Assembly (NCBI GenBank): GCA_001777995.1
Contig: MFFV01000040.1
Span: 18,692 to 26,942 of the forward strand
Source of the DNA: Candidatus Falkowbacteria bacterium RIFCSPLOWO2_02_FULL_45_15
GTDB taxonomy: Bacteria; Patescibacteriota; Patescibacteriia; Patescibacteriales; XYC2-FULL-47-12
Length of the DNA stretch: 8,251 nucleotides
Direction: 5' to 3'
Below the pieces are notes generated by a model, which saw only the letters and a list, made by a program, of their open reading frames with translations, made no database searches and was not told the origin of the DNA. Both the position numbers and the translations under genes were made by a program. The stretch's first letter is position 1, and the number at the start of each line of letters is the position of its first letter. Below are positions 1 through 5,241 of this stretch, one piece after another.

Positions 1-909
1 GCGAAAAAAACAGTAATGCTCGCGAGCGGTAAAAACAAAGCGCGCGCCGTTCAGCAGATGATTGAGGGAAAGCCAAACGCTAATTGTCCGGCAAGCTGGT
101 TGCAGCTGCATCCGGACGCGACAGTGATATTGGATAAAGCGGCGGCAAGCTTATTAACCAGCAAAGCAGTCAAGGGCGTAAAAAATGGCGGCAGCGAGAT
201 CCAAATTTTAAATGAAAGAGTAACGCCAAGAGGCAAAAGGATTTTAGTCGTCAGTCCGCATCATGACGACTCGGCCGTAAGCGCGGGCGCGACTTTAGCG
301 GCTTTGTCAGCCAATAATAAAATTACCATTGCCGTGATGAGCGCCGGCTTCCACGCGGCTATTGACGCTTTGAGCCGGCAGCAAAAGGTAAAGACGCGCG
401 AGCGCGAGGCATTGGCGGAAAGCCGTATTTTAAATAGCAAAGCTATTTTTAATTACTGCCAGTTTTACGAACACGGCCAGAAATTTTGGCGGCAGGATTT
501 GCGGCAACTTGATAAATTGTGGCGGCGCGTTAAGCCGGAGATTATAATTTTACCGGAGCGGCGCGACGAGCATCCGACGCATACTTTAAGCGCGGCGCTG
601 GTTTTGGATTATTTAAAGCAAGCAAAGATAAAAAATATTGAGCTATGGTTTTACGAAGGGCTGTGGTCCCAGCATTTGCTGGAAAACATCAACTTAATTT
701 TTGGTTTTGATAAAAAGTTATTGGCGGTTAAAACTAAGGCCATTGCCGCGCACCGCTCGCAAACCGCGCGCTTGCCGCTGATCGGCGCTTCCCAAGCGCT
801 GGCGCAATTCCGCGCCCTGACTTTGCCGGAACAGCGCTTCGTAACTTTTGGCGCGAGGCCGCCTAAGCTCGCGGATTTCGTGGAGGCGTATTATCGGGAA
901 AAATTATAA
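1..909 (+). CDS. NagB-like deaminase / PIG-L (LmbE) deacetylase fusion, 5' partial
   Basis: The frame is open to the first base of the window, so only the last 302 residues are visible. Visible residues 1-55 match the C-terminal end of glucosamine-6-phosphate deaminase (NagB family): LASGKNKA, then CPASWLQLHP and ILDKAAASLL. From about residue 75 a PIG-L/LmbE domain begins. It has the zinc-binding and catalytic motif PHHDD at 86-90 and a second motif HPTH at 191-194, where the last His is expected to be the third zinc ligand. PIG-L enzymes remove acetyl groups from N-acetylglucosamine-type sugars, and NagB deaminates and isomerises glucosamine-6-phosphate. A fusion could run consecutive amino-sugar steps in the cytoplasm, but the NagB active site lies outside the window. 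NagB proteins with a PIG-L tail are known in other bacteria. No signal or membrane segment is visible. Domain assignment is firm; substrate is inferred. Confidence 0.85.
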   Translation, partial: AKKTVMLASGKNKARAVQQMIEGKPNANCPASWLQLHPDATVILDKAAASLLTSKAVKGVKNGGSEIQILNERVTPRGKRILVVSPHHDDSAVSAGATLAALSANNKITIAVMSAGFHAAIDALSRQQKVKTREREALAESRILNSKAIFNYCQFYEHGQKFWRQDLRQLDKLWRRVKPEIIILPERRDEHPTHTLSAALVLDYLKQAKIKNIELWFYEGLWSQHLLENINLIFGFDKKLLAVKTKAIAAHRSQTARLPLIGASQALAQFRALTLPEQRFVTFGARPPKLADFVEAYYREKL

Positions 910-950
910 TTTGCTTTTTTAAGCGGTTTGTTTTATGTTTAATTTCAGAT

Positions 951-992
951 AAAGCCAGACAGGAGGAGGTTTGTATCCGAGCGTTTGGCTTT
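951..992 (+). other. Hairpin with purine-rich loop between the fusion gene and pyrF
   Basis: AAAGCCAGAC (951-960) and GTTTGGCTTT (983-992) form a 10-bp stem with one G-T pair around a 22-nt loop. The loop begins with AGGAGGAGG, a strong ribosome-binding-like sequence with no usable start codon at a proper distance. The stem is followed by AATTTTGTTCTT, a broken T-rich run. It could be a weak terminator for the upstream gene or a leader element of pyrF. Nothing else is evident in the 910-1037 gap, where no convincing promoter was found. Confidence 0.35.
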
Positions 993-1037
993 AATTTTGT
1001 TCTTATCACAATAGAAAGGTTAAAGCGGTGAAAGACG

Positions 1038-1745
1038 ATGGCAGCAAAAGACAGAATTATCGTAGCTTTGGATGTCCCTTCGCTGGAGCAAGCAGGACCG
1101 CTCATCACCAGTTTAGCGTCTTATGTTTGGTGTTTCAAAATTGGTCTGGAGTTGATTACAGCCGAAGGCGGACCGCAGGCAGTCCGTTTTGTGCAGGAGC
1201 GGGGCGGGCAAGTTTTTTATGACGGGAAATTTTGTGACATTCCCAATACCGTCGGCAATGCCGCCAAGGCCGCGGCTGGTTTAGGCGTACAAATGTTCAA
1301 TGTTCACGCTTCGGCGGGAGTTGAGGCAATGATGGCCGCTGTTGCCAACAAGTGGAAGGCGCTCGTTCTCGCCGTCACTGTTCTTACCTCGCTTGAGGAG
1401 AACAACGCTCATCTGATTTTCGGAGGTTCGAGCAAGGCCAAGGTTCTGCAGTTGGCGCGCGACGCGAAGATCGCCGGGTGTGACGGGATCATCTGCTCAC
1501 CGCAAGAGCTGGAACTTCTCGGCAAGCAGAAGGAGCTCGTCGGTCTGCTGAAAGTTACGCCGGGCGTTCGTCCCGAATGGGCGGCTACTGGCGACCAAAA
1601 GCGGGTCATGACTCCGGCGGAAGCAATCAAAGCCGGCGCAACGGTTCTGGTCATCGGTCGGCCAATTACCAAGCCGCCGGCAGAAATCGGCACGCCCGTT
1701 GACGCGGCGAAAAAGATTTTGGAAGAAATCGCGGCGGTTCTGTAA
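1038..1745 (+). CDS. pyrF: Orotidine 5'-phosphate decarboxylase (type I)
   Basis: This cytoplasmic enzyme decarboxylates OMP to UMP, the last step of de novo pyrimidine synthesis. The 235-residue length is normal for type I bacterial PyrF. Visible family features are ALDVP at the first beta strand (Asp11), FKIGLE with Lys34, and the signature YDGKFCDIPNT holding the catalytic Asp62, Lys64 and Asp67. Also present are the phosphate-binding VTPGVRP at 173-179 and GRPIT at 207-211. A TGA at 1029-1031 is in frame, so ATG 1038 is the only reasonable start. The ribosome binding site is weak (GCGGTG just upstream; GAAAGG at 1014-1019 is too distant). It is followed at short distance by a zinc-ribbon gene and a pyrE-like gene, probably co-transcribed. 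Leucine codon use differs from the upstream gene: 17 of 23 are CTN here, against about 11 of 35 there. Confidence 0.95.
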   Translation: MAAKDRIIVALDVPSLEQAGPLITSLASYVWCFKIGLELITAEGGPQAVRFVQERGGQVFYDGKFCDIPNTVGNAAKAAAGLGVQMFNVHASAGVEAMMAAVANKWKALVLAVTVLTSLEENNAHLIFGGSSKAKVLQLARDAKIAGCDGIICSPQELELLGKQKELVGLLKVTPGVRPEWAATGDQKRVMTPAEAIKAGATVLVIGRPITKPPAEIGTPVDAAKKILEEIAAVL

Positions 1746-1761
1746 GAAAGGAGAAGATATT
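1746..1761 (+). promoter_or_regulatory. Ribosome binding site for the zinc-ribbon gene
   Basis: AAAGGAG at 1747-1753, 8 nt before ATG 1762, is the strongest Shine-Dalgarno match in this part of the window. It fixes the start of the short gene at 1762 rather than at an in-frame ATG at 1699 inside pyrF. Confidence 0.75.
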
Positions 1762-1947
1762 ATGTGTGAGATTCCTCCGATGGAATGCCAAGAGTGCGGC
1801 GCGCCGATGGAATATTCTGGCGGGCCGAGTGACAGCAACATTTTTATTATGCGTTGCGTCAACCCAAAATGTCGGCGGCAAGAGATCTGGTACGCAGAGT
1901 CAACGCCGCCAAAGAAAGCGGAGCCGACCGCGGGAGAAAGAAAGTAA
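1762..1947 (+). CDS. Small zinc-ribbon protein, function unknown
   Basis: This is a 61-residue protein beginning 16 nt after the pyrF stop and preceded by a strong ribosome binding site. It contains ECQECG (Cys9, Cys12) and RCVNPKC (Cys32, Cys37), a CxxC...CxxxxC layout expected to bind one zinc ion. A charged, proline-containing tail follows (about residues 47-61: PPKKAEP, GERK). Cys2 is an additional cysteine. No enzymatic domain is present. Its place between pyrF and the pyrE-like gene suggests a shared transcript, and possibly a role linked to pyrimidine synthesis or nucleic-acid binding, but that rests on position only. The longer frame starting at 1699 inside pyrF is less likely because no ribosome binding site precedes it. 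Confidence 0.75.
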   Translation: MCEIPPMECQECGAPMEYSGGPSDSNIFIMRCVNPKCRRQEIWYAESTPPKKAEPTAGERK

Positions 1948-2000
1948 GTAAGGGCTGATTTATTAACGACCACTCTTCAAACGAAAGCGAGGGTAGCATT

Positions 2001-2804
2001 ATGAATGAAAATCTAGAAAAACTGTTTTTAGATTTATATAAACATCAATTTATTCAGACGCTTTGGAATGCAGAAAGAGAAAAAGACAAAGAGGGATGGA
2101 TTCTAAAAAGCGGTCTCCTGGTCCCCTGGTTTTTTAATATGAGGCCAATTGGAGACGCTCCATTGATGTTCAGAGCCATTTGTAAATTAATGGCCGAAAT
2201 GATTTTGAGTCACGAAATCAACCTTATGGTTGGGGTAGAAATGGCCGGAGTTCCTCTTGTCGGCGGGATCTGTGTAGAAATGCTCTCCTTAGGAGGATTT
2301 ACCAGCCGCTTTGCCTATACCAGACCTCTGCCTGAAAAGATCCGCCACCCTGGAGATCTTGCAAGATATGTTTCTAATTACGGTCAAAAAAATCTTGTAG
2401 AAGGCCGGATTCGTCAAGGCGACCGTTGCGCTGTTGTTGATGATATGGCTACTGATCTTGGGTCTAAAATTATCGCTCGTCGCCTCGTTTTATTTGAAGC
2501 TGAAGACAGGGGTGTGGAAGCGGAGTGCGATCATATTTTCTACTTTCTGGATCGGGGCGCCAATAACCGCCAAAGAGGATTGGATTTCGCGAACGAATCA
2601 AATCAAGAGTTAAAACCAGCTCCGCTTGATGTGAACTTTGTTGTCAGCTTTAACGAGTATCTGCCTTGCCTTAGAAAAGTAATGACCGAAAACGAATTTC
2701 AGGCCATTATGGAACACCAGAAAGACCCAGACCGTTTTAGCCAGGACAAAGAATGGCGGCAAACATTGATTGAGACAGCCCGTATAGAAAGCCGAAATGT
2801 CTAA
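2001..2804 (+). CDS. pyrE: Orotate phosphoribosyltransferase-like protein
   Basis: This enzyme would join orotate to PRPP to give OMP, the substrate of the neighbouring PyrF. The N-terminal ILKSGLLVPWFFNMR (34-48) corresponds to the conserved LKSGxxSPxxF...R orotate-side motif. GVEMAGVPLVGGI (78-90) matches the hood/PRPP loop region. CAVVDDMATDLGS (143-155) is the type I phosphoribosyltransferase PRPP motif with the paired Asp147-Asp148. At 267 residues it is longer than the usual 210 or so; the extra length is C-terminal (about 215-267, charged, no known domain). The mobile catalytic loop is not the usual KDHGEGG form; candidate basic residues are Arg108, Lys113 and His116. ATG 2001 has GAGGG at 1989-1993, 7 nt upstream. 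A 53-nt gap separates it from the zinc-ribbon gene. A related phosphoribosyltransferase with another base is possible but less likely beside pyrF. Confidence 0.83.
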   Translation: MNENLEKLFLDLYKHQFIQTLWNAEREKDKEGWILKSGLLVPWFFNMRPIGDAPLMFRAICKLMAEMILSHEINLMVGVEMAGVPLVGGICVEMLSLGGFTSRFAYTRPLPEKIRHPGDLARYVSNYGQKNLVEGRIRQGDRCAVVDDMATDLGSKIIARRLVLFEAEDRGVEAECDHIFYFLDRGANNRQRGLDFANESNQELKPAPLDVNFVVSFNEYLPCLRKVMTENEFQAIMEHQKDPDRFSQDKEWRQTLIETARIESRNV

Positions 2805-2810
2805 CAGCCG

Positions 2811-2833
2811 ATAGCCTCTTTCTAAGAGGCTAT
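2811..2833 (+). other. Perfect 10-bp hairpin after pyrE
   Basis: ATAGCCTCTT and AAGAGGCTAT form a perfect 10-bp stem around a TCT loop, 6 nt after the pyrE stop. No T tract follows, so it is not itself a classical terminator. It probably protects the 3' end of the transcript or works together with the true terminator about 30 nt further on. Confidence 0.5.
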
Positions 2834-2858
2834 AGCCCAAAAAGCATATACAACTCTC

Positions 2859-2898
2859 AAGACGGGGCAGCTTAAATAGTGTCCCGTTTTTTCTTTTT
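2859..2898 (+). terminator. Intrinsic terminator of the pyrF-pyrE unit
   Basis: ACGGGGCA (2862-2869) pairs with TGTCCCGT (2880-2887) with one G-T pair around a 10-nt loop. The stem extends through A-T pairs into the tract TTTTTTCTTTTT (2887-2898). The T tract runs straight into the -35 box of the next promoter. Confidence 0.8.
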
Positions 2899-2925
2899 GA
2901 CACCACCTAAAATTTAAACTACAAT
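2897..2925 (+). promoter_or_regulatory. Consensus sigma-70-type promoter of the iron-sulfur operon
   Basis: TTGACA at 2897-2902, a 17-bp spacer and TACAAT at 2920-2925 make a near-consensus housekeeping promoter. Transcription should begin near 2932, inside the palindrome described next. It drives the Rrf2 regulator, iscS and iscU. Confidence 0.85.
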
Positions 2926-2946
2926 AATAGCGCTATTAGTTGTAGT
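2918..2946 (+). promoter_or_regulatory. Palindromic operator overlapping the -10 box (probable autoregulatory site)
   Basis: TAATAGCGCTATTA (2925-2938) is a perfect 14-bp palindrome. It is flanked by ACTACAA (2918-2924) and TTGTAGT (2940-2946), which are also inverted repeats, with a single extra G at 2939. The 29-nt structure covers the -10 box and the expected start of transcription. A dimeric regulator bound here would block the promoter. The first gene of the operon encodes an Rrf2-family regulator, so autorepression is the obvious inference. The sequence does not match the E. coli IscR type 1 or type 2 consensus as I know them. Confidence 0.7.
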
Positions 2947-2985
2947 TGTTTTTATGTTTTAATGTTCTGGTGTTTTAATGTTTTT

Positions 2986-3411
2986 ATGTTCAACCTCTCC
3001 ACTAAATCCGACTACGGCTTTATCGTAATGCTGGAACTCGCGCAAAAATACCAGCGTGGCTTATTGTCGTTGTCCGACATTGCCCGCCGGCGCAAACTAT
3101 CGTCCGGATATTTGGTGCAAATTATTCAACCGCTCGTTAAAGCGAAATTAATCGTCAGCAAAGAAGGCAAGGGCGGCGGCTATCAGCTCGCCCGCAACCC
3201 GAAACAAATTTCAATTTTGGAAATTATTGAGGCGCTGGAAGGAAAGGCGGCTTTGGTAAAATGTTTAAAGCACGGCGGCAAAGTCTGCCCGGGGTTTGCC
3301 GTTTGCGAAGCGAAAAATGTTTGGGCAATAGTGGCAAAAGAAGTGCAGGTGATGCTAAAGAAAAAAACATTAGCGGCCTTAATTAAAGAAGTTGTTTTAA
3401 AATATGCATAG
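2986..3411 (+). CDS. iscR: Rrf2/IscR-family iron-sulfur cluster regulator
   Basis: This is a DNA-binding regulator of about 141 residues. The N-terminal LSTKSDYGFIVMLELA is the typical Rrf2 beginning. A winged helix-turn-helix follows (about 24-66), with SLSDIARRRKLSSGYLVQI as the helix-turn-helix and GKGGGY as the wing. Cys93, Cys101 and Cys107 (C-x7-C-x5-C, then a Trp at 113) occupy the place of the three cysteines that hold a [2Fe-2S] cluster in IscR. The protein is therefore expected to sense cluster status and control this operon. The start at 2986 is chosen because it gives the family N-terminus; ATG 2962 would add 8 poor-quality residues. Neither start has a clear ribosome binding site. 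The gene overlaps iscS by 8 nt. The family is certain; the name iscR rests on the cysteines and the operon. Confidence 0.87.
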   Translation: MFNLSTKSDYGFIVMLELAQKYQRGLLSLSDIARRRKLSSGYLVQIIQPLVKAKLIVSKEGKGGGYQLARNPKQISILEIIEALEGKAALVKCLKHGGKVCPGFAVCEAKNVWAIVAKEVQVMLKKKTLAALIKEVVLKYA

Positions 3412-4564
3412 TTCAAAATCAATATATCTAGATTACGCCGCCACTACGCCGGTTGACCCGCGGGTCGTAAAAGCAATGTTGCCGTATTTTACGGATAAGT
3501 TCGGCAATGCCGCGTCTTTGCACAGCTTTGGTTTGGAAGCAAAAGAGGCGGTAGAAACCAGCCGCAAGATTATCGCGGACGCCATAAAAGCAAGCGTGAA
3601 AGAGATATATTTTACTTCGTCAGCGAGCGAAAGCAATAACTTGGCGCTCAAAGGTTTGGCCTGGGCCAATAAGGACAAAAAGCACATTATCGTTTCTGCG
3701 ATTGAACACGACTGCGTTTTAACGAGCGCCGCCTGGCTGGAGCAGCAGGGCTGGAGTTTAACTTTATTGCCGGTTGATAAATACGGCATGGTTGACCCCA
3801 AGGAAGTACAAAAAGCGATTCGGCCGGATACGCTCGTGGTGTCAGTGATGCACGCTAACAACGAAATCGGCACGGTTAATCCGATCGGCGAAATCGGCAA
3901 AATTTGCCGGGACAAAGGAGTTTATTTTCATACGGACGCGGCGCAAACTTTTGGAAAAATTCCGATTGACGTCAATCGGCTCAATATTGATTTACTGACC
4001 GCGAGCGCGCATAAAATGTACGGGCCTAAAGGCGTTGCTTTGCTTTATGTGCGTTCGGGCGTAAGAATCAGGCCGCTTTTGCACGGCGGCGGGCACGAAG
4101 GGGGCTTGCGCTCTTCTACCTTGAATGTGCCCGGCGTTGTTGGCTTTGCCGCCGCGACCAAAATTTGTTTAGCGGAAATGAAAAAAGAAAGCGCGCGGCT
4201 GGGAAAACTGCGCGATAAATTAATTAAAGGCGCGCTGACAAAAATTTCTGATTCTTACCTTAACGGCCATCCGAAAAAGCGTTTGCCCAATAACGCGAAT
4301 TTTCGCTTTAGTTACATTGAAGGCGAGGCCTTAGTTATGATGCTTGATAATTTAGGCATTGCCGCCTCTACCGCTTCGGCTTGCTCTTCGCCGAAACTGC
4401 AGCCCTCGCATGTACTCCTTGCCTGCGGTTTGCGGCCGCAGGACGCGCACGGCTCGCTCCGGCTGTCGTTAGGCCGCTGGGCAACGGAGGCAGAAATAGA
4501 CAAAGTTTTGAAAGTTTTGCCGGAGGTGGTGGAGAAGTTGAGGAAGATATCGCCGTTTAAGTAA
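3404..4564 (+). CDS. iscS: Cysteine desulfurase (IscS/NifS)
   Basis: This PLP-dependent class V aminotransferase-fold enzyme takes sulfur from cysteine as a persulfide, gives alanine, and hands the sulfur to IscU. The 386 residues align without gaps around the key sites. YLDYAATTPVDP is at the N-terminus, with His102 in the IEHD segment and Asp178 and Gln181 in TDAAQ. SAHKMYGPKG carries the PLP-binding Lys204, and the mobile active-site loop STASACSSP carries Cys327. These positions nearly match E. coli IscS (Lys206, Cys328). The start ATG at 3404 overlaps the end of the regulator gene (ATGCATAG), has no separate ribosome binding site and is probably translationally coupled. The TAA stop directly abuts a palindromic repeat. 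SufS-type desulfurases lack this long loop pattern, so the group I (IscS/NifS) assignment is favoured. Confidence 0.95.
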   Translation: MHSSKSIYLDYAATTPVDPRVVKAMLPYFTDKFGNAASLHSFGLEAKEAVETSRKIIADAIKASVKEIYFTSSASESNNLALKGLAWANKDKKHIIVSAIEHDCVLTSAAWLEQQGWSLTLLPVDKYGMVDPKEVQKAIRPDTLVVSVMHANNEIGTVNPIGEIGKICRDKGVYFHTDAAQTFGKIPIDVNRLNIDLLTASAHKMYGPKGVALLYVRSGVRIRPLLHGGGHEGGLRSSTLNVPGVVGFAAATKICLAEMKKESARLGKLRDKLIKGALTKISDSYLNGHPKKRLPNNANFRFSYIEGEALVMMLDNLGIAASTASACSSPKLQPSHVLLACGLRPQDAHGSLRLSLGRWATEAEIDKVLKVLPEVVEKLRKISPFK

Positions 4565-4619
4565 CCTCACCCCAGCCCTCTCCTTAGTAAGGAGAGGGTG
4601 CCCGTAAGGGCGGGAGAGG
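4565..4619 (+). repeat. Palindromic repeat, copy 1 (full), between iscS and iscU
   Basis: This 55-nt GC-rich element can fold into a three-way junction. The outer arms are CCTCACCC (4565-4572) and GGGAGAGG (4612-4619), with one A-A mismatch. Hairpin 1 is CCCTCTCCTTA (4576-4586) with TAAGGAGAGGG (4588-4598). Hairpin 2 is GCCC-GTAA-GGGC (4600-4611) with a GNRA-type loop. It begins at the base after the iscS stop codon, and its right arm GGGAGAGG stands 7 nt before the iscU ATG as the Shine-Dalgarno sequence. The same design recurs at 7819, 7940 and 8038. Confidence 0.8.
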
Positions 4620-4626
4620 TAAAATT

Positions 4627-5127
4627 ATGTACACACCAAAAACCATTAAATATTTCAACAGCCCAAAAAATTACGGCAAAATAAAAAATCCGGACGGAGT
4701 CGGCAAGGTCGGAAACGTGATTTGCGGCGACGTGATGTGGCTTTACATTAAAATTGGCAAAGATAAAAAGAAACAAGAAGTTATTAAAGACATTAAATAC
4801 GAAACTTTCGGCTGCGTGGCGGCGATAGCGACCAGCGGGCAGGTAACGGAACTCGCTAAAGGCAAGACGATTGAAGAGGCGCTCGCGATCAGCAAAGACG
4901 CTATCGTGGAAGAGTTGGGCGGCTTGCCGCCGGTAAAACTGCACTGCTCGGTGCTCGCGGTGGACGCGCTCGCGGAAGCGATTTACGACTATTTAAGTAA
5001 AAACAAACGGCCCGTTTCGGAAGATTTAGCCAAGCGGCACGAGATAATTAAAAAGCATCGCGGCATTATTGAAGAGAGATATCACGACTGGGTGGAGATG
5101 GAGGAGAAAGAGTTAAGTAAGAAGTAA
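4627..5127 (+). CDS. iscU: Iron-sulfur cluster scaffold protein IscU (NifU N-terminal type)
   Basis: IscU assembles a [2Fe-2S] cluster from IscS-delivered sulfur and passes it to target proteins. All scaffold ligands are visible: Cys33 and Asp35 in NVICGDVMW, Cys63 in FGCVAAIATSG, and His106-Cys107 in LHCSVLAVDA. LPPVK at 100-104 is the motif known in E. coli IscU to bind the HscA chaperone, although no hscA or hscB lies in this window. At 166 residues it is about 40 longer than E. coli IscU. The extension (about 124-166) is highly charged and probably helical, without the C-terminal NifU domain. The ribosome binding site GGGAGAGG comes from the upstream palindromic repeat. The gene ends 26 nt before a strong terminator, so it closes the operon. 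Confidence 0.93.
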   Translation: MYTPKTIKYFNSPKNYGKIKNPDGVGKVGNVICGDVMWLYIKIGKDKKKQEVIKDIKYETFGCVAAIATSGQVTELAKGKTIEEALAISKDAIVEELGGLPPVKLHCSVLAVDALAEAIYDYLSKNKRPVSEDLAKRHEIIKKHRGIIEERYHDWVEMEEKELSKK

Positions 5128-5153
5128 GAAGTAAATAAGTGAAAAGAAAAAAC

Positions 5154-5182
5154 AAAAACGCTTAGGTGGCTAAGCGTTTTTT
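5154..5182 (+). terminator. Intrinsic terminator of the iron-sulfur operon (bidirectional)
   Basis: A 12-bp perfect stem, AAAAACGCTTAG (5154-5165) with CTAAGCGTTTTT (5170-5181), has a GTGG loop and a T run to 5182. The A-rich left flank would give a T-rich tail on the other strand, so it can also act against transcription from the right. Confidence 0.9.
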
Positions 5183-5190
5183 GATTGTAG

Positions 5191-5223
5191 AAAAAAAGAA
5201 ACCCTCCATCCGTAGATGAAGGG
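5191..5223 (-). terminator. Intrinsic terminator of the 398-residue protein gene
   Basis: Read on the minus strand, CCCTTCATC pairs with GATGGAGGG (5223-5215 with 5210-5202; one T-G pair) around a TACG loop. A T-rich tail (5201-5191) follows. It lies 19 nt past the stop codon of the minus-strand gene. Confidence 0.85.
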
Positions 5224-5241
5224 CTATATCATTAAAAATTA

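Noticed and set aside
961..992. Possible 7-codon leader peptide (TTG at 971) or PyrR-type RNA site upstream of pyrF
   Set aside because: AGGAGGAGG is only one nucleotide from that TTG, too close for initiation, and the conserved bases of the known PyrR-binding loop are not present.
1028..1222. GTG-started frame overlapping pyrF, with GAAAGG 8 nt upstream
   Set aside because: The product has no recognisable feature and runs out of phase within pyrF; the pyrF frame carries the conserved motifs.
1497..1973. 158-codon minus-strand reading frame across pyrF and the zinc-ribbon gene
   Set aside because: It is the complement of two genes with clear motifs and start signals and shows no protein-like features of its own.
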